NCBI GenBank assembly: GCA_016703545.1
Contig: JADJBX010000001.1
Coordinates: forward strand, 806,001 to 870,000
Origin: Candidatus Amarobacillus elongatus
GTDB lineage: Bacteria; Chloroflexota; Dehalococcoidia; Tepidiformales; Tepidiformaceae
Length of the DNA stretch: 64,000 bases
Direction of reading: 5' to 3'
The notes beneath the pieces are model-generated. The model had not been told where the DNA came from and ran no database searches. It worked only from the letters and a program-made list of their open reading frames with translations. Position numbers and translations under genes: made by a program. Shown piece after piece: positions 25,784-33,712 of this stretch (the first letter of the stretch is position 1; every line of letters starts with the position of its first letter).

Positions 25784-26335
25784 ATGCTACAGCGTACATC
25801 TCGGCGGCTCATCGCCGCCGCAATGTCGGCGGTCGTTCTCACGGCCTCTTTGACAGCAGCTGCGCTTTTCGCCATCCGCGAGTCGGGGACGGCGGAGTCG
25901 GCGGAACGAATGCCGGTCAGTATCGTCGTCGAAGCCGGGGCTGACCGCGCTGACACATTACGGGCCGTGGAAAGCGTGGCTGGTATGCGCGTGCAGGTGG
26001 CTTGGCTTCCGGACGGCGTAGAGCTCACCGGAGCAAGCGTGACCCTTCATCCTAAACCGCTTGACTTCAAGACAACGGTACTCTCGGCAAGAGGCAGCGG
26101 ACGGGCTTTTTCTTTGGAGCAGGCGAACAAGGCATCGGTCTTCGTCGGTGCGAACCAGGTGGGTGGTGCTCCTGCCGGCTTCACGTTCGTACGGGCTGAG
26201 GGATCTCCCGGCTTCACCACGTGGGGCCTCTCATGGGATACGGGAAGCGCGACACTGACGGCGACGTCTCTTGATCCGATGGACGATGCGACGGCTCTTC
26301 GGATTCTGCTCGGCATGGCTGGGCACGCCTCGTGA
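25784..26335 (+). CDS. signal-anchored protein, paralogue 1 of a tandem pair
   Basis: 183 aa, ATG 25784 with GGAG upstream. An N-terminal membrane helix (residues about 8-31) is followed by an exported domain. It shares with the next gene the sequence frame ADTLR...WLPDG-E-TG...LS-RG-G-F-LEQ-N...RAEGSPGF-TW-L and the ending ATALRILLGMA. No known family. The lower G+C compared with its paralogue suggests the two copies arrived separately or evolved at different rates. Confidence 0.7.
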   Translation: MLQRTSRRLIAAAMSAVVLTASLTAAALFAIRESGTAESAERMPVSIVVEAGADRADTLRAVESVAGMRVQVAWLPDGVELTGASVTLHPKPLDFKTTVLSARGSGRAFSLEQANKASVFVGANQVGGAPAGFTFVRAEGSPGFTTWGLSWDTGSATLTATSLDPMDDATALRILLGMAGHAS

Positions 26336-26387
26336 CACGCCGAAGCCGTGAGCGCTCTTCGGTCTGCGCACTCTCGCCATCCCGCCG

Positions 26388-26975
26388 ATGAGCAGCGTTC
26401 AGCTCCGCGGCCGCAAGCTCGCGCTCTCCATCGCCGCCTTCCTCGGCGTCGGCCTTGCCGTCCTCGCCGCCGCCGCCCTCCTCCTCAATGACGGCGGCGG
26501 CGATCCCACCCCGCCAACCCCGCCCCTCCGCCACGTCCCCCCCCCCGCGGGCACCCGCACCACCACCGATGTCAGCATCCCCGCCGGCGCCACCCGCGCC
26601 GACACCCTGCGGGAGCTCCAGCGGCAGACGGGCATCACCGTCACCATCCCCTGGCTTCCCGACGGAGCCGAAGTGACCGGCGTCCGCGCCACCGTCACCT
26701 GCCTCCCCACCTGCACCGAAACCGCGCAGCTCAGCGTCCGCGGTCCCGGCTCCTCCTTCGAGCTGGAGCAGCTGAACCGGCCCACCTCCACGAGCGGCGG
26801 TCTCGCCATCCCCGGCGCCCCTCCCGGCGTCGCCTTCTCCCGCGGCGAAGGCGCCCCCGGCTTCGTCACCTGGACCCTCACCAACGCCACCCACACCTAC
26901 ACCCTCGACACCACCCCCGGCCAGACCCTCGAACCCGCCACTGCCCTCCGCATCCTCCTGGGTATGGCGAGGTGA
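26388..26975 (+). CDS. signal-anchored protein, paralogue 2 of a tandem pair
   Basis: 195 aa starting MSSVQLRGRK, 52 bp after paralogue 1. A membrane helix at about residues 11-33 precedes a Pro-rich spacer and a domain homologous to the preceding gene (ADTLRELQRQTG, WLPDGAEVTG, RGEGAPGFVTW, ATALRILLGMAR). It adds a CLPTC pair absent from paralogue 1. G+C-rich like the chromosome. Unknown function; probably exposed outside the membrane. Confidence 0.7.
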   Translation: MSSVQLRGRKLALSIAAFLGVGLAVLAAAALLLNDGGGDPTPPTPPLRHVPPPAGTRTTTDVSIPAGATRADTLRELQRQTGITVTIPWLPDGAEVTGVRATVTCLPTCTETAQLSVRGPGSSFELEQLNRPTSTSGGLAIPGAPPGVAFSRGEGAPGFVTWTLTNATHTYTLDTTPGQTLEPATALRILLGMAR

Positions 26976-27054
26976 GTCGCCAGGGCCCGGTACCCCCATA
27001 CCGGCGGCTCACCCATGGTCACTTCTCGGCACTGGGATCTGGTCACTGTCCACT

Positions 27055-27092
27055 GTTCCATGACGCGCTCCGCGCGTCATGGAACGATTTTT
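27055..27092 (+). terminator. intrinsic terminator after the paralogue pair
   Basis: A perfect 14-bp inverted repeat (GTTCCATGACGCGC and its complement, loop TCC) is followed by GATTTTTC. Confidence 0.85.
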
Positions 27093-27187
27093 CTACTTCC
27101 CCTTGAAACCTCTGGCCTAACGCCCCCGCGCTCCGTATGCTTCGCGCCACCCCACGAAAACTCACATCATCCGCAAGGAGTGCCTGC

Positions 27188-28363
27188 ATGCGTTTTGCCT
27201 ACGACGGGGACATCGAGTCCTTCCGCCAGGAAGTCCGCGACTTTATCAAGGAGAACCTCCCCCCGGAGGAAGTCCGCCTGCGCCGCGGGTACGAAGGCGG
27301 CTTCGGCTCCTACAAGGAGGAGTACGACTACACGATGGGCTTCCAGAAGAAGCTCGCCGATAAGAAGTGGCTCGCCATGGCCTGGCCCGAAGAGTACGGC
27401 GGCGCCGGCGCTTCCCACCTCCGCCAGCTCGTCTACAACGAGGAGATGGCCTACCACGGCGCACCCGTCGGCAACATGGGCATCCAGTGGGTCGGCCCCG
27501 CCGTCATGCTCTACGGCACCGACGAGCAGAAGGCGAAGTTCATCCCCCGCATCGTCGGCGCCGACGACTGGTGGTGCACCCTCTACTCCGAGCCCGGCGC
27601 CGGTTCCGACCTCGCCGCGCTCCAGACCCGCGCCGTCCGCGATGGCGACGAGTGGGTCATCAACGGCCAGAAGATCTGGACCTCCGGCGGCCACCTCGCC
27701 GACTGGGGCTGGCTCGCCGCCCGCAGCGACCCCGATGCCCCGAAGCACCGCGGCATCACGATGTTCGTCGTCGACATGAAGTCGCCCGGCGTCACGGTGC
27801 GCCCGCTGGTCAACATGGCCAACCGCCACGGTTTCAACGAGGTGTTCTTCGAGGATGTCCGCATCCCGAACACGCAGGTCGTGGGCGAAGTCAACCGCGG
27901 CTGGTACCACATGGCCGTCGCCCTCGACTTCGAGCGCAGCGGCGTGGGCGCCTACGCCGGCGGCCGCCGCAACGTCGAGCGCCTCACCAACATCGCCCGT
28001 GCGCATCCCGAACTCGTGAAGCGCCGCCCGAGCATCCGCTACGAGCTCGCCGACCGCGTGACCGAGATCAACGTCGGGACGTTCCTCGCCTATCGCGTCG
28101 CCCACATGCAGGGTGTCGGCCTCCTGCCGAACTACGAAGCCAGCGTGAGCAAGCTCTTCGGCTCCGAGATGAGCCAGCGCATCTCCCTCACCGGCATGCA
28201 CCTGCTCGGCATGGCCGGCGAACTGCGCGATGGCTCACGTGGCCAGGTCGAAGACCTCACCACCGCCTACCTGCAGTCCATGTCGAGCACCGTCGCGGCG
28301 GGCACCAGCGAGATCCAGCGCGGCATTATCGCCACGCGCGGCCTCGGCCTCCCGCGCGGCTAA
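27188..28363 (+). CDS. acyl-CoA dehydrogenase
   Basis: 391 aa FAD enzyme oxidising acyl-CoA to 2-enoyl-CoA, electrons going to ETF (etfBA at 14-15.8 kb). Domains in order: helical N-terminus, the FAD/substrate segment YSEPGAGSDLA, KIWTSGG in the middle beta domain, and the C-terminal GTSEIQRGIIATRGLGLPRG. ATG 27188 has AAGGAG upstream. The exact acyl substrate cannot be told; the sequence style fits the branched or medium-chain group. Confidence 0.94.
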   Translation: MRFAYDGDIESFRQEVRDFIKENLPPEEVRLRRGYEGGFGSYKEEYDYTMGFQKKLADKKWLAMAWPEEYGGAGASHLRQLVYNEEMAYHGAPVGNMGIQWVGPAVMLYGTDEQKAKFIPRIVGADDWWCTLYSEPGAGSDLAALQTRAVRDGDEWVINGQKIWTSGGHLADWGWLAARSDPDAPKHRGITMFVVDMKSPGVTVRPLVNMANRHGFNEVFFEDVRIPNTQVVGEVNRGWYHMAVALDFERSGVGAYAGGRRNVERLTNIARAHPELVKRRPSIRYELADRVTEINVGTFLAYRVAHMQGVGLLPNYEASVSKLFGSEMSQRISLTGMHLLGMAGELRDGSRGQVEDLTTAYLQSMSSTVAAGTSEIQRGIIATRGLGLPRG

Positions 28364-28386
28364 TCCCCGCCGTCGAACATCAACAG

Positions 28387-28415
28387 GAAGGGGCTCCCAC
28401 TTCGGGAGCCCCTTC
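28387..28415. terminator. bidirectional terminator between convergent genes
   Basis: GAAGGGGCTCCC / GGGAGCCCCTTC with loop ACTTC lies between the acyl-CoA dehydrogenase and the convergent regulator gene. Confidence 0.85.
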
Positions 28416-28439
28416 GTTGTTGTGTCGAACGCTATCGGC

Positions 28440-29126
28440 TTAGCCTCGCGCGCCCACCAGGTGGTAGCCGTTGCGGGAGGCAGCGCGCGCCGAACGCACC
28501 GCCGCCGGCACGCGGAATTCGCAGACCGGGTCCCCATCGAGCTTCCATGCCGTCCGCTCCACGTGCTCCGACTTCAGGTTCTTGCGCATCGATTCCAGTT
28601 CGAGAGCGCAGGCACGAGGCCATGCCGAGGAAAGCGCCAGCAGCGGGCAATGCGCAACCCGAAGGACAATGTCGTCGCCGTCCCGGTCGGTCGTGCCGAT
28701 GTACCCGCGCGAAAGCGCGCCGGTCACCCCGGCCTCTACCTTCGCCTCGGTGCTGTCATCGCGCACGCGGCGCGCGTCCTCGGCCCAGAGCCGCTCCAGG
28801 CGGTCCTTGAACCAGGATTCCATCAGCCCGGGCACGGCGTTCTCCACCAGCGGCACCAGCTCCGAAAGCTGCACCCGCGAGTTGTCCGGGAACATCGCCT
28901 CGCCCTCTTGCGTGAGGCGGTACACGTGGCGGCGCCGGCCTGGCCCCGTCCCCTCCAGCCGGTACGAGATGAGCCCCTTCGCCTGCAGCTGCAGAAGCTG
29001 CGGCCGTAGCGCGCTCAGCGTCAGGTGGAGTTCCGCCGCAAGGTGCTGCACGTCCGCTTCGCCAGCCTGCTTGATCGCGACCAGCACCTGCAGCCGCGCG
29101 TTCGTCAAGGGGAACATCGCCGTCAT
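28440..29126 (-). CDS. SufR-like Fe-S winged-helix regulator 1
   Basis: 228 aa from ATG 29126 (ATG 29117 also possible). N-terminal winged helix of the ArsR/DeoR type (LAAELHLTLSALRPQLLQL, wing GPGRRRHVYRLT). The C-terminal domain has Cys160, Cys173 and Cys202 in a C-X12-C-X28-C pattern (AHCPLLALSS..., VCEFRV), the spacing of the SufR-type 4Fe-4S site with one of the four cyanobacterial cysteines missing. Likely a redox or iron-sulfur-status regulator; the target is unknown as no suf genes are in the window. Two paralogues lie at 29.4 and 41 kb. Confidence 0.82.
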   Translation of the reverse strand: MTAMFPLTNARLQVLVAIKQAGEADVQHLAAELHLTLSALRPQLLQLQAKGLISYRLEGTGPGRRRHVYRLTQEGEAMFPDNSRVQLSELVPLVENAVPGLMESWFKDRLERLWAEDARRVRDDSTEAKVEAGVTGALSRGYIGTTDRDGDDIVLRVAHCPLLALSSAWPRACALELESMRKNLKSEHVERTAWKLDGDPVCEFRVPAAVRSARAASRNGYHLVGARG

Positions 29127-29423
29127 AGCCAACCTCACATCCCGAATGCCTGCGCTGGCGCATGTTTTCTGCCGCAGGCCCCCAAAGCGTCGCCCGCTGA
29201 TCACTCGCGTTCGAGGGCCGGTTGGCCGTTTTTCCTGCACCTTTCAGACGATAGACATCATGTGCGGGGGAACGATTCCCGGCCAACCCCCGGTCTCCGC
29301 CGATTCCACAGGCAGGCTTGCTCTTAGATTCGGCGCCAGATTGGCAAAAGAATACACGAAAAGTTTAGCGGATTTGAAAATCCGCCGATGTTGTGCACCC
29401 GGCAGTGGCGGGATGGCCGCTCT
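29127..29423. promoter_or_regulatory. intergenic region with hairpin, possible operator
   Basis: About 300 bp between two SufR-like genes of the same strand, less G+C-rich than its surroundings. The clearest feature is the inverted repeat GCGGATTTGAAAATCCGC near 29369-29386, which could be an operator or, read on minus, a terminator for the upstream regulator gene. No ORF is convincing. Confidence 0.35.
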
Positions 29424-30092
29424 TTATGGATTTGTTAGGCCCGCCCCATCCGTCCCGGATGGGTAGACAAACCGGTATCCGCACAGGCGATCGCCCGCCA
29501 ACCGGAACGCATCGCGCGAGACCGTGGACCCCGGGATCGAGTCCTCGAGCTTCCGCAGTTCCAGTTCGCAGAACCCCGGCCACTCGCGCGCGAGCCCCAG
29601 GAACGGGCAATGGTGCAACTCCATCCGCCCCGACGTGGCGTCACCTTCGACCCGCGCCATATACCCCGTCGCATCAAATGCGGCGCCAAGGTGGCCAAGC
29701 GCGGCTTCCGGCGTCTGCCCGCTCGACATCGCCCGGATATCCGCGGCGCGACGGTCGCCGGCCATTTCGAAGAACCGCTCCAACTCCGCCGGCGCCGATC
29801 GCAGCAACATCTGCGTGAGCACGGAAACCAGGCCACTGTTCTCGTTGGGGAACAGCCCCTCGCCGCCGTCGGTCAGGTGGTAACGGTGGCGCCGCCGCCC
29901 CGGCCCCTGTCCCTCCGCCCGGTGCGCGATCAGCCGCGCCGCCTCCAGCGAAAGCAGGTGCGCACGCAACGTACTCACCGAAAGCTTCAGATGAGCCGCA
30001 AGCTGCTCAACTGTCGGGTCCCCGAGGAGCTTGATCGCGAGGACCACTTCCTTCCGGGCCGGTGTGAGCGGCTCCGCAATCGGGTCTTTCAA
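29424..30092 (-). CDS. SufR-like Fe-S winged-helix regulator 2
   Basis: 222 aa. The start is taken as TTG 30092 because AGGAG lies six bases upstream and the sequence before it is low-complexity; ATGs farther upstream would give up to 272 aa. Winged helix (LAAHLKLSVSTLRAHLLSL, wing GPGRRRHRYHLT) and C-terminal cysteines C-X12-C-X28-C (HHCPFLGLAREW, FCELELRK, LCGYRF). Same architecture as the genes at 28.4 and 41.0 kb. Probable iron-sulfur-dependent repressor or activator. Confidence 0.8.
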   Translation of the reverse strand: MKDPIAEPLTPARKEVVLAIKLLGDPTVEQLAAHLKLSVSTLRAHLLSLEAARLIAHRAEGQGPGRRRHRYHLTDGGEGLFPNENSGLVSVLTQMLLRSAPAELERFFEMAGDRRAADIRAMSSGQTPEAALGHLGAAFDATGYMARVEGDATSGRMELHHCPFLGLAREWPGFCELELRKLEDSIPGSTVSRDAFRLAGDRLCGYRFVYPSGTDGAGLTNP

Positions 30093-30289
30093 CGCTTCTC
30101 CTCCAACCCGCCGGCGGCCCCGCCCATCCTGCCACCCTTGTACTCCACCCGGCGGGGAAAAGGTATGTGGAACCGTCTTATCCGTCCATGCCCCTGCCAC
30201 CCGCCGGCACCGCGCAACTACGCGATCGTGCCCCATAATCATCAGCCAGGCCGCCGTGTGCTGAAGGCCAGCCGCCCGGGAGGAAGAGC

Positions 30290-31849
30290 ATGGACCCTCG
30301 CGTACGCCGTCTTCTCATGCTGGCCGTACTCGCCATCGCCGCGCTTCCCGCCGTGTCCGCATCGTCGCACCCACCCTCACATATCGACCAACGCCTCCAG
30401 CCTGAGCCCGCCTGCGATGCCACCGCCTTCCCCGTGGCGTCGTCATCCGCGAACCCCCTCCTGCAGGAGTTCATCCCGGCCGCCGACGGCCTCGGCGCCG
30501 TCGACCTCTGCCTCGAAGTGCCCGCCGAATCGGCGTCGTTCACCCTCGCCATTCGCCCCGGCCCCGTGACCGCGCCCGGCGCCGCGATCTCGTCCCAGAT
30601 CGTGACCCTCCCCGGCTCCGGGCCACGCTGGGTCCATATCGAGCTCCCGGCCGCCGTTCCCACCGGCGTTGGCTCGCGATACACCATCGAAATCCCCAAC
30701 AGCACGGCGATTCGCTGGCGGCGCATCTGCGGCGGCCCCGGCCCCGGCTGCGCCGTCGCCGGGCCCGACCTCTACCCCAACGGCGTCAGCGCACCGCCAG
30801 CCGAGACCCAGGGCGGCGACTTCGGCTTCCGCACCTACCGCTCACAGGCGATCGGCTTCGCCATCGGCCCGGCGGACCAGAAGCACACCGGCGACCCCCT
30901 CTGCCGCGCCTCCACGTTCCGCGGCAGCGCCTCGTCCTCGTCCCCCCTCCGCCAGGAGTTCGTTCCCCTCGAGACCGGCCTCGCCGCCGTCGACCTCTGC
31001 ATCCAGACCTTCGACGACTTCACCCCCTTCCGCGTGCGCATCCGCGAGGGGACGGTCCACGACCCGGGCGACGTGATCGCCTCGGTCGAAGCCTTCTCCC
31101 TCGTCGCCGGCTTCCAGTGGGTGCGCGCCACGCTCGACCCCACCATCCCCCTCGATCGCTCCGCACACTACCTGATCGAAGTCCCCTCCAGCGTCACCTT
31201 CCAGTGGCGGAAGGTCTGCGGCACGACTGGCGGTTCCTGCACCACCATCGATCCCGATGGCTACAGCGAAGGCGTCTCCAACGCGTCTGATGGCGCCGAC
31301 TTCGGCTTCCGCACCATCCCCGGACAGGTGCCCACGCACCTCCCCGGCACCGCCGACCAGCATCTCGACGGCGACCCGGCCTGTGACGAGGCCAGCTTCA
31401 AGACGTTCGTTTCGAACCCCCTTCCCGTGCGCCAGGAGTTCGTGCCCACGTCACCCGGCCTCGATGCCGTCGACCTCTGTCTCGAAGTCCCACAGGCGCC
31501 CGCGACGGTGACCGTGAACGTCCGCGCCGGGAACGCGTCGTCGCCCGGGCCCATCCTCGGCTCCGCCGAGGTCACCATCCCGCGCGAGGGCGTCCAATGG
31601 GTGCGCTTCGACCTCGCCGGCACAACCCCGACGACCCCGGGCCAGCTCTTCGTGATCGAGATCCCCGAGTCCACCGCCGTCCGCTGGCGCGCGACCTGCT
31701 CGCAACCCGTCGGCGGCTGTACCGCAGGCCAGCCCGACGCCTATGGACCGGGCGCCTCCAACCTCGCGGGGGTGGGCGATTTCGGCTTCCGTACGATTGG
31801 CGGGACGCCCTTCCGGCGCACCATCCCGTTCCTCGCGCGGACGCCCTGA
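30290..31849 (+). CDS. secreted protein with three Cys-containing repeats
   Basis: 519 aa with a cleavable-type signal peptide (residues about 1-24, ending AVSASS). The rest is three repeats of about 150-155 residues (from about 30380, 30860 and 31345). Each has a DQ-x-L/GDPAC opening, QEF-P...GL-AVDLC, IE-P-S-(A)-RWR-x-C, a GC or SC, and closes DFGFRT. Four cysteines per unit at fixed places suggest two disulfides per domain. A beta-sandwich extracellular domain is likely; no family was recognised. The C-terminus ends soon after the last repeat, with no sorting signal. Confidence 0.72.
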   Translation: MDPRVRRLLMLAVLAIAALPAVSASSHPPSHIDQRLQPEPACDATAFPVASSSANPLLQEFIPAADGLGAVDLCLEVPAESASFTLAIRPGPVTAPGAAISSQIVTLPGSGPRWVHIELPAAVPTGVGSRYTIEIPNSTAIRWRRICGGPGPGCAVAGPDLYPNGVSAPPAETQGGDFGFRTYRSQAIGFAIGPADQKHTGDPLCRASTFRGSASSSSPLRQEFVPLETGLAAVDLCIQTFDDFTPFRVRIREGTVHDPGDVIASVEAFSLVAGFQWVRATLDPTIPLDRSAHYLIEVPSSVTFQWRKVCGTTGGSCTTIDPDGYSEGVSNASDGADFGFRTIPGQVPTHLPGTADQHLDGDPACDEASFKTFVSNPLPVRQEFVPTSPGLDAVDLCLEVPQAPATVTVNVRAGNASSPGPILGSAEVTIPREGVQWVRFDLAGTTPTTPGQLFVIEIPESTAVRWRATCSQPVGGCTAGQPDAYGPGASNLAGVGDFGFRTIGGTPFRRTIPFLARTP

Positions 31850-31853
31850 TCCG

Positions 31854-33239
31854 TCAGGCGGTTTCGAAGAACGGCTGCGCGGCGCCGCGGGCCACCAGCT
31901 CCGCGCGCAGATCCAGCATCGCCGTGTACGTCGGCACGACGAAGACATCCTCACCCGGCGCGCTCCCCGCGAGGATCGCGTCGAGGAGCGCCGCCGGCTC
32001 GTGGACCACGGCCTCGCAGCGTGGCCACCGGGCGTAGGTCAGGCGAAGGGCCATATCCTCGGCGCGGTCGCCGCCCGCCCAGCACCGCCCGACGCAGCCC
32101 GCCAGCACCTCGTAGTCGACGTCCCAGGTCCAGCTCACGTCCTGTCCGTCGGCGAACCGGTCGTTCAGCAGCGTCGCCACCTTCAGCCCGGCGCCGCCCA
32201 CCGAGGCGAGCAGTAACAGTACCTGGTTCGCGCCCGCCGGGTTCTTGCAGAGCAGGAGGTGCAGCCGCCGTCCCTTCAGGTCCACGACTTCCTGCCGCCC
32301 GAACGCCGGCTGCGCCGCCAGCACGCCCGCCGCGATCGCCGTCTCCGGCAGCCGCAGAACGCGCGCGATGCTCACCGCCGCGAGAGCGTTGTACACGTTG
32401 TAGATGCCCGTCAGCCCCATCCGCAGCGCCCCCACCCCCGGCACCTCGAACGATGCGTCTCCCAGCGACAGGCGCACGTCGCGCGCCTCCGTGTCCGGCG
32501 CCGGCCGCTGTCGCTCGCATCCGCGGCACCGCCAGATGCCGACGTGGGCGAAGTACCGGCGGTCGTACCGGTACGAGCCGCCGCAGGTACGGCACCAGCG
32601 CGCATCCGTCGCGCCCGCCGCCACCGTCGCGAACGCGTCATCGTCGAGGCCGTACCAGTGGACCGGCCCGCTCCAGCCCACGGCCAGTTCCGCCACGGAC
32701 GGGTCGTCGGCGTTCAGCACGAGCGTGGCGTCGCGCGGTGCCTTCGCCAGCGCCTCCCGCCACAGCGAAAATACCGTGTCGACTTCGCCGTACCGGTCGA
32801 GCTGGTCGCGAAACAGGTTGGTGAACCCCAGCACCGTCGGCCGCAGATGCGGCATCGCCAGCGGCAGCGTCGCCTCATCGACTTCGAACAGCCCGTAGCT
32901 CGCCCGCGCGCCGGGGATCGCGCCCGAGGCCGAGGCCGCCCCCAGCAGCGTGCTGGCCAGCCCCCGCATCAGGTTCGAACCCTCGCGGTTGTGCACGAAC
33001 GGCGCTCCCGCGGCCTGGAGGATGCTCGCGAGCACGCGGCTCGTAGTCGTCTTCCCGTTCGTCCCGCTGATGGTCACCCGGCCACGCGCCAGCTGGCCCG
33101 CGAGGTGCCCCACCAGCCCCGGATCCACCCGTTCGGCCACGAGCCCGGGGAGCGCCGTGCCCCCGCCGCGGCCCATGCGGCGCACCGCCACACCGGCGGC
33201 CTTGCCCGCCGTCACCGCCAGCGCCAGTCTCGGATTCAC
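31854..33239 (-). CDS. murT: MurT-like lipid II isoglutaminyl synthase subunit
   Basis: 461 aa Mur-ligase-type ATPase. Walker-type loop ISGTNGKTTTSRVL near residue 58, the Mur ligase central domain (SNLMRGL, LFEVDEATLP, NLFRDQLDRYGE), a Cys4 zinc ribbon inserted near residues 213-243 (CRTCGG...CRGC), and the C-terminal DUF1727 domain (LLCKNPAGANQVL). MurT works with the glutaminase GatD to amidate D-glutamate of lipid II. gatD is normally adjacent but is not here. Convergent with the repeat protein, 4 bp apart. Confidence 0.92.
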   Translation of the reverse strand: MNPRLALAVTAGKAAGVAVRRMGRGGGTALPGLVAERVDPGLVGHLAGQLARGRVTISGTNGKTTTSRVLASILQAAGAPFVHNREGSNLMRGLASTLLGAASASGAIPGARASYGLFEVDEATLPLAMPHLRPTVLGFTNLFRDQLDRYGEVDTVFSLWREALAKAPRDATLVLNADDPSVAELAVGWSGPVHWYGLDDDAFATVAAGATDARWCRTCGGSYRYDRRYFAHVGIWRCRGCERQRPAPDTEARDVRLSLGDASFEVPGVGALRMGLTGIYNVYNALAAVSIARVLRLPETAIAAGVLAAQPAFGRQEVVDLKGRRLHLLLCKNPAGANQVLLLLASVGGAGLKVATLLNDRFADGQDVSWTWDVDYEVLAGCVGRCWAGGDRAEDMALRLTYARWPRCEAVVHEPAALLDAILAGSAPGEDVFVVPTYTAMLDLRAELVARGAAQPFFETA

Positions 33240-33294
33240 CCCCTCAGCGTACGGGCCGTCACCGCTCCCGGCACCTGCGCGCTATCCTGCCCGC

Positions 33295-33699
33295 GTGTCA
33301 CAACGCCCGTGGAACCTCGCCCTCCGCTTTGCCCTCGAAGTCACGGCGCTCGCCGCGTTCGGCTGGTCGGCGTGGACGTTGGGCTCGGGGCCGATCCGGT
33401 TCGTCCTCGTAGTCGTTGCCGTCGCCGTGCCCGCGGCCATCTGGGCGATCTTCCGAGTCCCCAATGACGGCGGCCGCCCCATCGTCACCGTGCCCGGCAT
33501 CGTCCGGCTCGCCATCGAAACCGACTACTTCGGCGCCGCCGTCGCGCTGCTTGCCGTGGCCGGCGCGGTGCTCCCGGCCGTACTCCTCGGCGGGCTCGTC
33601 CTGGCGCACTACCTCCTCTCCTGGGACCGCGTCGCCCGCCTGCTCGCGAACAGCCCGCTCGCTCCCGGTGCTCCATTCGGCGCTCCGCCCCGCTCCTGA
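33295..33699 (+). CDS. DUF2568 (YrdB-like) membrane protein
   Basis: 134 aa from GTG 33295 (starts SQRPWNLALRFALEVTALAAFG, the family opening). Four membrane helices; the central signature IFRVPNDGGRP is typical of YrdB/DUF2568. Function unknown. Divergent from murT with 55 bp between starts, so both promoters must share that gap. Confidence 0.8.
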   Translation: MSQRPWNLALRFALEVTALAAFGWSAWTLGSGPIRFVLVVVAVAVPAAIWAIFRVPNDGGRPIVTVPGIVRLAIETDYFGAAVALLAVAGAVLPAVLLGGLVLAHYLLSWDRVARLLANSPLAPGAPFGAPPRS

Positions 33700-33712
33700 T
33701 AGTCTGCGGGCG

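Noticed and set aside
27055..27092. Inverted repeat as an IS end or attachment site
   Set aside because: It is a short hairpin with a T-run, fully explained as a terminator; no transposase or integrase is near.
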